From positions 62,001-126,000 of the forward strand of contig JABFRP010000004.1 of the NCBI GenBank assembly GCA_013141115.1: a stretch of DNA of 64,000 nucleotides. Reading direction: 5' to 3'. Below are positions 16,094 to 24,707 of this stretch, piece after piece. The stretch's first letter is position 1. Each line of letters starts with the position of its first letter. The stretch comes from Ferruginibacter sp. GTDB taxonomy: Bacteria; Bacteroidota; Bacteroidia; Chitinophagales; Chitinophagaceae. A program made the translations under genes and the position numbers. Below the pieces are notes generated by a model. That model searched no databases. It had not been told where the DNA came from and saw only the letters and a program-made list of their open reading frames with translations.

Positions 16094-16918
16094 ATGAAAG
16101 ACTTAATATTAGAAGCCTGGGGTAACAGGGAATTACTGAAAGATAAAAAATATGCAGATGCTGTAAGAGCAGTTATTGAAGAAGTGGATAAAGGAAGGTT
16201 GAGAACGGCCGCTCCATCTGACCCTTCGACTGATGCACAGGGCGGCTGGGTAGTAAACGAATGGGTAAAGCAGGCCATATTAATGTATTTTGGTATTCAG
16301 CAAATGGAAACATTTACATTACCTCCATTTGAGTTTTATGATAAAATGAAATTGAAAAGTGATTATGCATCTTTAGGGGTAAGAGCTGTGCCTCATGCAG
16401 TAGCAAGATATGGTGCTTATTTAGCAAAAAATGTAGTGCTGATGCCGAGCTACGTAAATATTGGTGCATATGTAGATGAAGGCACGATGGTGGATACCTG
16501 GGCAACTGTAGGTAGTTGTGCTCAAATTGGCAAGGGTGTGCATTTGAGTGGTGGCGTGGGTATTGGCGGTGTGCTGGAACCATTGCAAGCCAGCCCGGTG
16601 ATAATAGAAGATGGTTGTTTTATTGGCAGCCGTTGTATTGTGGTGGAAGGGGTGATTGTTGAAAAAGAAGCGGTATTGGGCGCTAATGTAGTGCTTACTC
16701 AATCAACAAAAATTATTGATGTTAGTGGCGCCGAACCCATAGAAATGAAAGGAAGAGTGCCTGCAAGAAGTGTGGTGATACCGGGTAGTTACAACAAGAA
16801 ATTTCCTGCAGGAGAATTTGGGGTAGGGTGTGCATTAATTATTGGCCAGCGTAAAGCAAGCACCGATTTAAAAACCAGCTTGAATGATGCACTGAGAGAT
16901 TTTAATGTGAGTGCATAG
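16094..16918 (+). CDS. dapD: 2,3,4,5-tetrahydropyridine-2,6-dicarboxylate N-succinyltransferase
   Basis: A 274-residue left-handed beta-helix acyltransferase of the succinylase branch of lysine and diaminopimelate synthesis; it succinylates tetrahydrodipicolinate using succinyl-CoA. The helix repeats are visible from about residue 105: VVLMPSYVNIGAYVDEGTMVDTWATVGSCAQIGKGVHLSGGVGIGGVLEP, a near-signature DapD stretch. Length equals that of typical DapD (about 274 residues). It stands alone, with its own promoter box and a terminator at 16945-16968. The lack of other dap genes nearby is normal in Bacteroidota. Confidence 0.95.
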   Translation: MKDLILEAWGNRELLKDKKYADAVRAVIEEVDKGRLRTAAPSDPSTDAQGGWVVNEWVKQAILMYFGIQQMETFTLPPFEFYDKMKLKSDYASLGVRAVPHAVARYGAYLAKNVVLMPSYVNIGAYVDEGTMVDTWATVGSCAQIGKGVHLSGGVGIGGVLEPLQASPVIIEDGCFIGSRCIVVEGVIVEKEAVLGANVVLTQSTKIIDVSGAEPIEMKGRVPARSVVIPGSYNKKFPAGEFGVGCALIIGQRKASTDLKTSLNDALRDFNVSA

Positions 16919-16944
16919 GAGTAATTGTAAATAATATTTTTATT

Positions 16945-16973
16945 AACCCCGGCTGTATTTCCGGGGTTTTATT
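16945..16973 (+). terminator. Rho-independent terminator of dapD
   Basis: AACCCCGG (16945-16952) pairs perfectly with CCGGGGTT (16961-16968), followed by a T-rich tract. It lies only 4 bp before the start of the next gene, so that gene needs its own promoter inside dapD or depends on read-through. Confidence 0.85.
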
Positions 16974-16976
16974 TTT

Positions 16977-17900
16977 ATGGATAAAAAGATTAAAGAAAAG
17001 ATATCGCTTGCCGGGTTTGTGATAACTTTCATTGGCGCAATACTGTTTTCTACCAAAGCGGTAATTGTAAAAAAAGCATTTGCAGATATAAAAGTAGATG
17101 CATTGAGTTTGCTGGCCGTACGAATGATCTGTTCGTTACCGTTTTATTTGATAGTGGCTTTTTATAAAACCAACCAAGAGGAAAATAAAAAGCTAACCAG
17201 CAGGCAATGGTGGTTTTTGGTGGTGCTGGGATTATCGGGTTATTACCTCAGCAGCTTTTTAGATTTTGTAGGGTTGCAATATATTACTGCAGGGCTGGAA
17301 AGATTGATCTTGTTTTTATATCCCACTATCACTATGTTGATTACTTCCTTACTCTTTAAGCAAAAAATTGCGGCTATTCAAAAATGGGCTTTACTGATAA
17401 CGTATACTGGCATTGCGATAGCATTTTACAGCGAATTAAAAATTGAAGCCGGTAACCCTAATTTCTATTATGGAAGTTTGCTTATTTTTTTATGTGCCAT
17501 TACATTTGGTTTTTTTATTGCCGGCAGCGGCCAGTTAATTCCACAAATTGGTGCCGCAAAATTTACAGCTTACGGAATGACGGTGGCTTCGTTGGGGGTA
17601 TTGTTGCATTATTGCATTAACGGCAATTTTACAGTATTACAATCCGGAGGTACTGCATTTTGGCTGTATGGTATTTTGCTTGCAGTTGTTGCAACTGTAA
17701 TTCCCAGCTTTCTAACATCCGAAGGTTTAAAAAGAATGGGTTCCAATAATGTAGCTGTTATTTCCAGCATAGGGCCGGTATCTACCGTTATACAGGCACA
17801 TTTTGTTTTAGGAGAACAAATTTTTGCTGCGCAGATCATCGGAACCATGTTAGTAATTGCCGGTGTGGTAATGGTTGGTTGGAAAAGAAAGGAGATATAG
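16977..17900 (+). CDS. EamA-family (DMT superfamily) transporter
   Basis: A 307-residue inner-membrane protein with about ten hydrophobic segments arranged as two EamA repeats (about residues 12-150 and 160-300), like the RhaT/YdcZ class of metabolite exporters. Typical segments are GAILFSTKAVIVKKAF in helix 1, LGLSGYYLSSFLDFVGLQYITAGLERLILFLYPT in helices 3-4 and AVISSIGPVSTVIQAHFVLGEQIFAAQIIGTMLVIAGV near the end of the second repeat. The transported compound is unknown; amino acids and their by-products are common in the family. Its ATG lies 4 bp after the dapD terminator and the tRNA-Leu gene follows 42 bp downstream. Confidence 0.88.
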   Translation: MDKKIKEKISLAGFVITFIGAILFSTKAVIVKKAFADIKVDALSLLAVRMICSLPFYLIVAFYKTNQEENKKLTSRQWWFLVVLGLSGYYLSSFLDFVGLQYITAGLERLILFLYPTITMLITSLLFKQKIAAIQKWALLITYTGIAIAFYSELKIEAGNPNFYYGSLLIFLCAITFGFFIAGSGQLIPQIGAAKFTAYGMTVASLGVLLHYCINGNFTVLQSGGTAFWLYGILLAVVATVIPSFLTSEGLKRMGSNNVAVISSIGPVSTVIQAHFVLGEQIFAAQIIGTMLVIAGVVMVGWKRKEI

Positions 17901-17942
17901 TTTTTTAAAACAAATTTTGGGTTTACATTTGCAATCCTGAAT

Positions 17943-18026
17943 GCCCAGATGGCGAAATTGGTAGACGCACTGCCTTCAGGTGGCAGCGTTCGCAAGGATG
18001 TGCAAGTTCGAATCTTGTTCTGGGCA
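17943..18026 (+). tRNA. tRNA-Leu (anticodon CAG)
   Basis: An 84-nt class II tRNA. Acceptor arms GCCCAGA (17943-17949) and TCTGGGC (18019-18025) pair perfectly, with discriminator A at 18026. The anticodon stem CTGCC/GGCAG encloses the loop TTCAGGT with anticodon CAG at 17977-17979, decoding CUG. A long variable arm follows, as expected for leucine tRNA, and the T arm has TTCGAAT. The 3' CCA is not encoded. A strong hairpin terminator begins 7 nt downstream, consistent with a single-gene transcript. Confidence 0.96.
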
Positions 18027-18032
18027 CGTAGA

Positions 18033-18064
18033 AGAGAATGACTGAAAAGTTATTCTCTTTTTTT
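18033..18064 (+). terminator. Rho-independent terminator after tRNA-Leu
   Basis: An 11-bp stem (18033-18043 with 18048-18058, one G-T pair) capped by a GAAA tetraloop and followed by a run of T to 18064. Confidence 0.92.
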
Positions 18065-18178
18065 ATGTTATTAAGCGCACCAGTAACCAATGTCTGTCGC
18101 TGTGAATTTTTAGTAAACATATTTTTTTGAAAGCCTCAATCCATTTACATTTACAGCGAATAAAATTAACTGCTGCAT

Positions 18179-18724
18179 TTGCCTGATATAAAAGTTTATA
18201 CCGAAGAAGATTTAACTGCCGCACTTAAAAGGCATAACAATGATGCCTTTGAGTTTTTATATAAAAATTACAAAAACGCTTTATTTACTGTAGTACAGCA
18301 GATTATTGCAGATAAAGAAATTGCAGAAGACGTACTGCAGGAAGTATTTGTAACTGCATGGAAAAATATTGAAAAGTACGATGCCGCAAAAGGCAGATTA
18401 TTTACATGGCTATTTAATGTTACCCGTAATTGTGCCATTAACACAACACGCAGTAAGGCTTTTAAAACACAACAAAAAAACGATTCGTTACACAATTACG
18501 TTTCTTATGCAGATGAAAAAGACAGTCATAGTTTTAACATAAACCAGATTGGTTTAAGAAAGCAGGTGCATTTATTAAGAGAAGATTATAAAAATGTGCT
18601 GGAACTCTCTTACTTTAATGGCTTTACACATGAGGAGATTGCCAAAATACTAAACATGCCTGTAGGAACAGTAAAAACAAGATTAAGAAATGCGCTAATA
18701 GAACTGCGTAAACAATTTTTATAA
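18179..18724 (+). CDS. ECF sigma factor (RNA polymerase sigma-70 family)
   Basis: A 181-residue ECF-type sigma factor. Region 2 is at about residues 20-90 (FEFLYKNYKNALFTVVQQIIADKEIAEDVLQEVFVTAWKNIEKYDAAKGRLFTWLFNVTRNCAIN) and region 4 at about 125-180 (VLELSYFNGFTHEEIAKILNMPVGTVKTRLRNALIELRK), the DNA-binding helix-turn-helix for the -35 element. The only start that keeps region 2 whole is the TTG at 18179. Its stop overlaps the next ATG by one base (TAATG), so it is translationally coupled to the RskA-like anti-sigma factor that should hold it inactive at the membrane. The stimulus is unknown. Confidence 0.9.
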   Translation: MPDIKVYTEEDLTAALKRHNNDAFEFLYKNYKNALFTVVQQIIADKEIAEDVLQEVFVTAWKNIEKYDAAKGRLFTWLFNVTRNCAINTTRSKAFKTQQKNDSLHNYVSYADEKDSHSFNINQIGLRKQVHLLREDYKNVLELSYFNGFTHEEIAKILNMPVGTVKTRLRNALIELRKQFL

Positions 18725-19491
18725 TGGATATTAACAATTACATATCATCGGGCATAATTGAAATGTATGTTATGGGCCTTTGCTCACCGGAAGAAAGCAC
18801 TGAGCTGGAATTGCTGCGCTCACAATATCCTGAATTGAATACTGCAATAATTAAGTTTGAAGTTGCTTTTGAAAAAAATGCCCTGGCAGCAACTACTGAA
18901 ACCGGTGATGAATTAGACACAAAAATTTTACATTCTTTAAAGGAATTGAAAATACCTGCAATAGCATTGCCATCTGCACAGCCTAAAATAAAAAAGATGA
19001 ATTGGCTGAGAGCGGTTGCAGCAGCTGCGGTTTTATTATTGGGTATTAGTAGTGTTATGAATTACACTTTATACAAAAAAAATGAAGCACAAGCATTTGC
19101 CTTAAATGAAAAAACAAATACACCGCTCAGTACTTTGCCACAGGATGACTATAAAATTTTAAGAGATCCTGCTATTACACCAGTGGCCATGTATGGTGTT
19201 GCGCCATATACACTTTGCCGCTGTACAATGTATTGGGATAAAAAAACAGGCAAGGCTTACATTATGATACATCACCTGGTGCCATCGCCACAGGATAAAA
19301 AATACCAGCTATGGGCAACTGTAAATAATAAGATAATAAATGTGGGTATGGTACACGATGAAATAAGGGACCGCTTTATTGAATTGAAAAACGTACCCGC
19401 CGGCGCCACAGCTTTTACCCTTACGCTGGAGGATATTAAAGGAAGCCCTGCGCCAACCGAAGGCCAGACCTTTTTATACGGCAGTATTTGA
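18724..19491 (+). CDS. RskA-like membrane anti-sigma factor
   Basis: A 255-residue single-pass protein. The cytoplasmic N-terminal part (about residues 1-90: YISSGIIEMYVMGLCSPEESTELE) is the sigma-binding anti-sigma domain seen in RskA relatives, residues about 96-114 (LRAVAAAAVLLLGISSVM) are one transmembrane helix, and residues about 130-255 form the periplasmic RskA C-terminal domain (YQLWATVNNKIINVGMVHDE and the FTLTLEDIKGSPAPTEGQ stretch). It is coupled to the upstream sigma gene by a one-base overlap, the usual arrangement of cognate partners. Release of the sigma factor would be expected through regulated proteolysis, but no protease gene is near. Confidence 0.85.
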   Translation: MDINNYISSGIIEMYVMGLCSPEESTELELLRSQYPELNTAIIKFEVAFEKNALAATTETGDELDTKILHSLKELKIPAIALPSAQPKIKKMNWLRAVAAAAVLLLGISSVMNYTLYKKNEAQAFALNEKTNTPLSTLPQDDYKILRDPAITPVAMYGVAPYTLCRCTMYWDKKTGKAYIMIHHLVPSPQDKKYQLWATVNNKIINVGMVHDEIRDRFIELKNVPAGATAFTLTLEDIKGSPAPTEGQTFLYGSI

Positions 19492-19565
19492 TTTGCTGTT
19501 GTTTCTCTGTCTGCCGGCGCCCTTTTTTGCATGATAAACAATCTGACCGGCATTCTGTTTTGTAT

Positions 19566-20171
19566 ATGATTGCACAACAAAACCAAAGCTTAATGAATGA
19601 AGAAATATTGCAACCTCAAAATTGGTTGAATAATTATGGCGATTATCTGTATTCAGTTGCTTTTATAAAAGTAAATAATAAGGAAGCGGCCGAAGACCTG
19701 GTGCAGGATACTTTTTTTTCTGCTTTTAAAGCCCGGGAACAATTCAGACACGGGAGTTCAGAAAGGACTTGGCTTACTGCTATTCTTAAAAATAAAATAA
19801 TTGACCATTACCGTAAAAATGATGTGTTGAAAGATGTAACTGGTTATCTCTCCCAAACAGAATCCGGGTTCACCAGGCATTTTTTTGAGGAAGATAATGG
19901 ACATTGGCTTGATAATGCACTTCCGACAGCCTGGAAGGAAATGGCAGATGCAAAGATCAATAAAAACGATTTTAATAAAATAATGCAATACTGTATAAGC
20001 AAAATGCCGCCTAAGCTGGTGCCTGTCTTTATTGCCCGGTTTTTAGATGATGAAGATTCAGCAACAATTTGTAAGGATTTCAATATCACCTCGTCTAACT
20101 ATTGGGTGATTATTCACAGAGCCAAAGTATTAATTCGGAGTTGCCTTGAAAAGAACTGGTTTTTGGCTTAA
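19566..20171 (+). CDS. Second sigma-70-family (ECF) sigma factor
   Basis: A 201-residue sigma factor with region 2 at about residues 15-80 (YGDYLYSVAFIKVNNKEAAEDLVQDTFFSAFKAREQFRHGSSERTWLTAILKNKIIDHYRK) and a region-4-like segment near the end (DEDSATICKDFNITSSNYWVIIHRAKVLIRSCL). The SSNYWVIIHRAK form resembles the TIGR02943-like group, with a longer linker than classical ECFs. The frame opens earlier, at 19488, but that part is Cys-rich and unlike a sigma factor; ATG at 19566 or at 19593 is preferred. A small zinc-finger protein follows 10 bp downstream and is the likely anti-sigma partner. Confidence 0.85.
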   Translation: MIAQQNQSLMNEEILQPQNWLNNYGDYLYSVAFIKVNNKEAAEDLVQDTFFSAFKAREQFRHGSSERTWLTAILKNKIIDHYRKNDVLKDVTGYLSQTESGFTRHFFEEDNGHWLDNALPTAWKEMADAKINKNDFNKIMQYCISKMPPKLVPVFIARFLDDEDSATICKDFNITSSNYWVIIHRAKVLIRSCLEKNWFLA

Positions 20172-20181
20172 AGAAAATATA

Positions 20182-20460
20182 ATGAAGCTATACCTTTTTA
20201 AAAAGAACGTATTTAACTGTAAACACGCCACCTTGCTGTCGTTAAAGAACGAAGAAGGTAAAATATCGTTTATAGAAAAAATAAAATTACACTACCATTT
20301 ATTATACTGCAAATACTGCAAACGCTTTATAAAACAATCTGCTGTAATTAACAAAGCAGGCAACGATACTGCTGAGTCCCTGTTTACCAATCCTTCTCAT
20401 TTACTTTCTGCAAAAACAAAAGAGAATATTCAGCGCCGGATAGATACTACAGGCCAATAA
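20182..20460 (+). CDS. Small zinc-binding anti-sigma factor (ZAS-like)
   Basis: A 92-residue protein. The N-terminal half has Cys and His residues spaced like a zinc-binding anti-sigma domain: NCKH near residue 11-14, then HYHLLYCKYCKRF (about residues 36-48), giving the H-x3-C-x2-C signature of ZAS proteins. No transmembrane segment is evident, so it is probably a soluble redox- or metal-sensitive inhibitor of the sigma factor encoded 10 bp upstream. The ORF can be read from 20146, but that start overlaps the sigma gene; the ATG at 20182 is preferred. After it, 174 bp of AT-rich sequence without a gene precede the YHS genes. Confidence 0.7.
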   Translation: MKLYLFKKNVFNCKHATLLSLKNEEGKISFIEKIKLHYHLLYCKYCKRFIKQSAVINKAGNDTAESLFTNPSHLLSAKTKENIQRRIDTTGQ

Positions 20461-20634
20461 TTTTTCTTCTCCAATTAGTTTTTTATTTTTTTCTTTTTGT
20501 TGTAAGGTTAATACTAATGGCTCGTCTAATGTTGTGTGGATGATCGCATAAAGGTTGAAAAAGGGAATTCTGATTTTTTTTTGAAGCCGATTTTAAAGAT
20601 CGTTACCGTATTAATCAAAACCAATAAGTAAAAA

Positions 20635-21069
20635 ATGAAAGTTTTGTCTATCGGCATTATTGCCCTCATTATTACAATTACCAGTACTGCACAAATCGTA
20701 AAGTTTAATTCGGTAAACGGTATTGCTATTAAAGGATACGACCCTGTGGCATACTTTCTGCAACATACAGCTGTAGAAGGTAGCCACGGCTTTACAGCAG
20801 ACTGGAGCGGCAGTAAATGGAAATTTATTTCGCAGGCCAACCTAGATAGTTTTAAGATTTCTCCCGAAAAATATGCGCCACAATTTGGTGGCTATTGCGC
20901 TTATGGGTGCAGCGAGGGCCATAAGTCGCCAACGGATCCTAATGCATGGACAGTTACTGGTAATAAGCTTTACCTGAACTATAATTTAAAAGTAAAAGAG
21001 CTGTGGATAAAAGATACAGCCAACAGGATAAAAGCTGCAAACGAATACTGGTTAAAACAAGCACAATGA
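20635..21069 (+). CDS. Secreted YHS domain protein (first of two)
   Basis: A 144-residue protein with an N-terminal signal peptide (about residues 1-19, MKVLSIGIIALIITITSTAQ). The rest is a YHS domain: VNGIAIKGYDPVAYF, then KFISQANLDSFKISPEKYAPQFGGYCAYGCSEG and GNKLYLNYNLKV. In this family the Cys of GGYCAYG and nearby residues are conserved and are thought to bind metal or haem in some members, though the secreted group is uncharacterised. It starts a run of same-strand genes and is paralogous to the protein that follows 31 bp downstream. Confidence 0.82.
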   Translation: MKVLSIGIIALIITITSTAQIVKFNSVNGIAIKGYDPVAYFLQHTAVEGSHGFTADWSGSKWKFISQANLDSFKISPEKYAPQFGGYCAYGCSEGHKSPTDPNAWTVTGNKLYLNYNLKVKELWIKDTANRIKAANEYWLKQAQ

Positions 21070-21100
21070 AAAATTTGTAATCAAAATAAAATAACAACAA

Positions 21101-21562
21101 ATGAAATCAACAATAATTATGCTGGCTGCCTTAGTATTTTGCATTTTCAATGCTACAGCGCAGACAGTTGTAAGAACAAAAGAATTTAATCTTGAAAAGG
21201 GAATTGCAATACAGGGTTATGATCCTGTAGCTTATTTTACCCAAAACGAAGCTGTTAAAGGCAGTAAACAAATGGCAGCTATTGCAGAAGGGGTTACTTA
21301 TTATTTTTCCAGCGCTGCTAATAAAGAATTATTTATAAAAGACTATAAAAAGTATGAACCGCAGTATGGCGGATGGTGTGCTTACGCAATGGGTGCAAGC
21401 AACGATAAGGTAGAAATTGATCCGGAAACCTTTAAAATAGCAAACGGAAAATTATACCTGTTCTATCATAGCTGGGTAAATAACACCCTTAATAAATGGA
21501 ACAAAGACGAGTCCGGTTTAAAAACAAAAGCAGATAAAAACTGGTCTGTTTTTTTTTATTAA
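21101..21562 (+). CDS. Secreted YHS domain protein (second of two)
   Basis: A 153-residue paralogue of the preceding protein with signal peptide residues 1-20 (ending FNATAQ) and a YHS domain beginning EKGIAIQGYDPVAYFTQNEAVKG. It keeps the GGWCAYAMG cysteine motif and the GKLYLFYH strand. Sequence between the motifs differs considerably from its neighbour, so the duplication is old and the pair may have distinct partners. Spacing of 31 bp upstream and 63 bp downstream suggests one operon with the DoxX gene. Function is unassigned; periplasmic metal or redox handling is a guess from the domain company (YHS, DoxX, DM13). Confidence 0.82.
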   Translation: MKSTIIMLAALVFCIFNATAQTVVRTKEFNLEKGIAIQGYDPVAYFTQNEAVKGSKQMAAIAEGVTYYFSSAANKELFIKDYKKYEPQYGGWCAYAMGASNDKVEIDPETFKIANGKLYLFYHSWVNNTLNKWNKDESGLKTKADKNWSVFFY

Positions 21563-21625
21563 AAAAAACTGCCCCTTAATAAATTTTGTAAATACTGTCA
21601 ATTACTTCTTTAAAAAACTATCAAA

Positions 21626-22036
21626 ATGAAAATAAAACTTATTAGCTCCTTGCTGTTACGTATTGCTGCTGCCGTGATTCTTTTTCAAACTTTATATTTC
21701 AAATTTACTGCTCAACCAGAGTCGGTGGAATTATTTACTGAGCTGGGCGTAGAGCCATGGGGGCGAATAGGAACTGGTGTAATAGAATTAGTTGCAAGTA
21801 TTTTACTCTTAATTCCAACTACTATTTTTATCGGTGCTCTACTTGGTGTTGCCCTTATGGGTGGTGCTATACTTTCTCATCTAACAGTTATTGGCATACA
21901 ATCGCAGGGCGATGGCGGGCAATTATTTATGCTGGCAATTATGGTGCTGGTTTGCTGTAGCATAATACTGCTGTTACATAAACAGCAAGGCGTTTTGCTC
22001 TTTAATAAAGTATTTAAAAAATCAATAGCAATATGA
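21626..22036 (+). CDS. DoxX-family membrane protein
   Basis: A 136-residue inner-membrane protein with four hydrophobic helices (about residues 5-25, 45-65, 68-90 and 100-120) and the DoxX start LLLRIAAAVILFQTLYFKFTAQPESVELF, including the Phe/Lys-rich segment after helix 1. DoxX relatives are linked to quinol oxidation and to redox or thiol stress, but most are uncharacterised. It overlaps the next gene by 4 bp (ATGA), indicating coupled translation with the beta-barrel protein, an unusual pairing of an inner-membrane and an outer-membrane component. Confidence 0.78.
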   Translation: MKIKLISSLLLRIAAAVILFQTLYFKFTAQPESVELFTELGVEPWGRIGTGVIELVASILLLIPTTIFIGALLGVALMGGAILSHLTVIGIQSQGDGGQLFMLAIMVLVCCSIILLLHKQQGVLLFNKVFKKSIAI

Positions 22037-22962
22037 AAACTAAAGTAACTGTGGTCTTTTTGGTATCATTAAGCTTTTTTGTAAGTAAAATTAAAGCGCA
22101 GGGCTGCAGCGATGCAGGCTTTTGTACCATTGGTAATATGAGCCAGCATAGCGATTCTTATAGCGCAGCAAAAAAACAAAAGCTAACGCTTATTTTAAGC
22201 AGCGGTGTTGGAGATGAAAATGTTTTTGTTTTTACACCAGGTATTCAATACGATAACCAACTCAATAAAAACTGGGCCATACAAGCAAAGCTCACTGGTA
22301 ATTATGCCAGCGGAAATTTGGGTACAGCAACAGGTATGGGAGACATTATTTTTTCTGCCACTTATTCATTAAATAACAATAGTAATTGGCAAACATCTTT
22401 TTTATTGGGTACAAAATTGCCGCTTAATAATAGTGATATACGTACTGATAATAAGCCATTACCCATGCAATACCAAAGCAGTTTAGGTACAGCAGATATA
22501 TTAGGAGGTATAACAATTAAAAATAAAAAATGGTTATTCGCTTCAGCATTTCAACTGCCGGTTTCGGGTGCTAACCGAAATACTTTTTTACCCGATTACT
22601 GGAATACTGCCGCAGCAAAAAAATATGTACCTACCAATACATTTAAAAGAACAGGCGATGTGTTGCTTAGGGCTGGATATACTATTATTAAAAAAAACAA
22701 AATCAATATTAATGTAGGTTTATTAGGTATTTATCATTTAGGAAAGGATACTTACATCAATGGTAATATCAGCAATTCGCCTATTGCATTAAACGGTTCT
22801 GAAGGGCTTACGCTTAACGGCACTACGGCATTACATTATACTATTAATCATAAATTTTCTATCGGATTATTAGCCGGTGTTCCCTTTGTAGTACGAGACA
22901 TCAGGCCGGATGGGCTCACCAGAAAATTTGTTGTATCTCCTGAATTTATTTTAAAATTTTAA
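22033..22962 (+). CDS. Outer-membrane beta-barrel protein, MetA-pathway/phenol-degradation-like
   Basis: A 309-residue outer-membrane protein with a signal peptide (about residues 1-22, ending KIKAQ) and regular amphipathic strands: LTLILSSGVGDENVFVFTPGIQYDNQ, WAIQAKLTGNYASG, and a C-terminal FVVSPEFILKF ending in Phe, as needed for Bam-dependent insertion. The layout (TGMGDIIFSATYSL, FLLGTKLPL, ADILGGITIKNKKWLFASAFQLP) resembles the transporter-like 'MetA-pathway of phenol degradation' barrels. Two N-terminal cysteines (CSDAGFC) are notable. It is coupled to DoxX by a 4-bp overlap and followed by the DM13 lipoprotein after 10 bp. Confidence 0.65.
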   Translation: MKTKVTVVFLVSLSFFVSKIKAQGCSDAGFCTIGNMSQHSDSYSAAKKQKLTLILSSGVGDENVFVFTPGIQYDNQLNKNWAIQAKLTGNYASGNLGTATGMGDIIFSATYSLNNNSNWQTSFLLGTKLPLNNSDIRTDNKPLPMQYQSSLGTADILGGITIKNKKWLFASAFQLPVSGANRNTFLPDYWNTAAAKKYVPTNTFKRTGDVLLRAGYTIIKKNKININVGLLGIYHLGKDTYINGNISNSPIALNGSEGLTLNGTTALHYTINHKFSIGLLAGVPFVVRDIRPDGLTRKFVVSPEFILKF

Positions 22963-22972
22963 ATCTCAAACA

Positions 22973-23413
22973 ATGCGTTACATCATTTTAATTCTTTGTG
23001 CCGCCACATTTTCTATTGTGTCATGTAAAAAGGAAAGCCAGTTTGCTCCAACAACAGTTTTAGACGAAATGATAGATACTACCAGGGGTATCGACAGCGC
23101 CGTATTAAAATTCAAAGGCAGTTTTCAGTCGGGGCCATTTGGTACTGTAACAGGTATGGTCGAAATCTATAAGAGAGGAACTGCTTATGAAGTAAAACTC
23201 GCCAGCTTTAATACTAATAACGGCCCCGCTTTACATGTATATATTTCAAAAGAAGCAATGCCTGTAAATTATATTGATATGGGTAGTTTAAAATCTATAG
23301 CAGGCAACCAGGTGTATAGTGTTAGCGGCATGCCTGATTTTTACGAGTATAAATATGTCTCCATTCATTGCGTAGCATTTAATCATTTATTTGGTTATGC
23401 CTTATTAAAATAA
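22973..23413 (+). CDS. DM13-domain lipoprotein
   Basis: A 146-residue lipoprotein. The signal peptide ends in the lipobox IVSC (Cys17), followed by KKES. The rest is a DM13 domain: KFKGSFQSGPFGTVTGMVEIYKRGTAYEVKLASFNTNNGPALHVYISKEA, with the GPxLHVYxS signature, and a Cys near the end (IHCVAFNHLFG). DM13 domains are proposed to take part in extracytoplasmic electron transfer or redox chemistry and accompany DoxX and YHS proteins in other genomes. It lies 10 bp from the beta-barrel gene and 6 bp from the DinB-like gene, so it is inside the same operon. Confidence 0.8.
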   Translation: MRYIILILCAATFSIVSCKKESQFAPTTVLDEMIDTTRGIDSAVLKFKGSFQSGPFGTVTGMVEIYKRGTAYEVKLASFNTNNGPALHVYISKEAMPVNYIDMGSLKSIAGNQVYSVSGMPDFYEYKYVSIHCVAFNHLFGYALLK

Positions 23414-23419
23414 TACCCT

Positions 23420-23902
23420 ATGATATTTTATCAATTAACCGAACAGTTGCAATTATTAAGCAACCTGTTAAGCAAGTTAACTGCACAACAATACAATAAT
23501 AAAATATTTTGCCTTGGTAATGCCAGCATTGGCGGCCATACCAGGCATATCATAGAGTTATTAAAATGTGTATTAGATGGATATGAAACAGGCGTTGTTG
23601 ATTACATTAACAGGATAAGAAACTCATCACTTGAAACAGATTTAAACCTTGCAGCTTTTCAGATAAATGAAATGGTTACGCAAATTATTCAACCGGATAA
23701 AAAAATAAAAGTAATTACGGAAGATGGGGCTACTAATTTTGTAACTTCCAGTTTTTACAGGGAAATAGTGTATAATGCAGAACATGCGATACATCATCTT
23801 GCTTTAATAAAAGTAGCACTAAGAGAAATGAATTTAAATATTACCGGTAATGATTTTGGTATGGCGCCGTCTACCATAAAATATCTTGCATTGGTTAAAT
23901 AA
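23420..23902 (+). CDS. DinB-like putative metalloenzyme
   Basis: A 160-residue four-helix-bundle protein of the DinB/YfiT type. The metal triad of the family is visible as His in the GGHTRHIIELL segment near residue 38-43 and the two histidines in NAEHAIHHLALIK near residue 118-124. Relatives are thiol-dependent transferases or uncharacterised hydrolases, and the substrate here is unknown. It starts 6 bp after the DM13 lipoprotein gene and appears cotranscribed. A second, different DinB-like gene lies within the ilv operon at 43250. Confidence 0.78.
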   Translation: MIFYQLTEQLQLLSNLLSKLTAQQYNNKIFCLGNASIGGHTRHIIELLKCVLDGYETGVVDYINRIRNSSLETDLNLAAFQINEMVTQIIQPDKKIKVITEDGATNFVTSSFYREIVYNAEHAIHHLALIKVALREMNLNITGNDFGMAPSTIKYLALVK

Positions 23903-23940
23903 AAGCCAGCTGTAATTAATACAATTAAAACTGCCCTTTG

Positions 23941-24669
23941 ATGTGTACAGTAGCATTTATACCAAAAGGAAATCAATATTATTTTGCTTCATTAAGAGAC
24001 GAAGACCCTGCCCGTACTCCAGCGCTGATACCGGGTGTGCATTCATCAGGGGATGGATGTTATTTAGCACCAACAGATGGTAAAGCAGGCGGCACATGGA
24101 TAGGAATATCTGTATCGGGCAGTATTATTATTTTGCTGAATGGTGGTTTTAAAGATCATCAGCGGCATCCAGCTTATCGAAAAAGCAGGGGATTGATTGT
24201 GGCGGAATTATTATTGGCTAACTTTCCGGTAGCCCAATGGCAACTAATAGATACGGATGCTATAGAACCGTTTACATTAATTGTTTTTGAAGCCAACAAT
24301 TTGTTTGAACTGGTATGGGATGGTACAGTTAAGCATTGCAAAAAATTACAGAACTGTCAGCCCTATATCTGGTCATCTGCTACGTTATATTCGCCTGCGG
24401 CAAAATTACACCGGCAGCAATTGTTTGATAACTGGATGACAAGAAACGAAGCCATATCGGCATCATCGGTACTGAATTTTTTTAAATTGAATGATGATAA
24501 AGAGAATGGATTTATAATAAACAGAAATAATAAAATGCAAACACTGAGTTATTCATTTATAACACTGGATAGTAATCAACATGCTGTAATGCAGTATTAT
24601 GATCTTTCGAATTTTTCTCAGCACAGCAAAGTCCTCCAATTGAAGATAAGTGATAAAGAATTTGTGTAA
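23941..24669 (+). CDS. NRDE/TANGO2-family protein
   Basis: A 242-residue protein. The ATG at 23941 (one codon after a possible TTG) puts Cys at position 2, the Ntn-hydrolase-like nucleophile position of the NRDE family after Met removal. The family motif appears as SLRDEDPARTPALIPG (NRDE in most members, here LRDED), then GGTWIGISVSG and ILLNGGFKDHQRH. TANGO2 relatives are linked to haem or lipid handling, but no activity is proven. It follows DinB by 38 bp and precedes the ATP-grasp gene by 38 bp on the same strand. Confidence 0.78.
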   Translation: MCTVAFIPKGNQYYFASLRDEDPARTPALIPGVHSSGDGCYLAPTDGKAGGTWIGISVSGSIIILLNGGFKDHQRHPAYRKSRGLIVAELLLANFPVAQWQLIDTDAIEPFTLIVFEANNLFELVWDGTVKHCKKLQNCQPYIWSSATLYSPAAKLHRQQLFDNWMTRNEAISASSVLNFFKLNDDKENGFIINRNNKMQTLSYSFITLDSNQHAVMQYYDLSNFSQHSKVLQLKISDKEFV

Positions 24670-24707
24670 GCATTGGTAAGTAATGGCACAATGACAAAGT
24701 AACAATA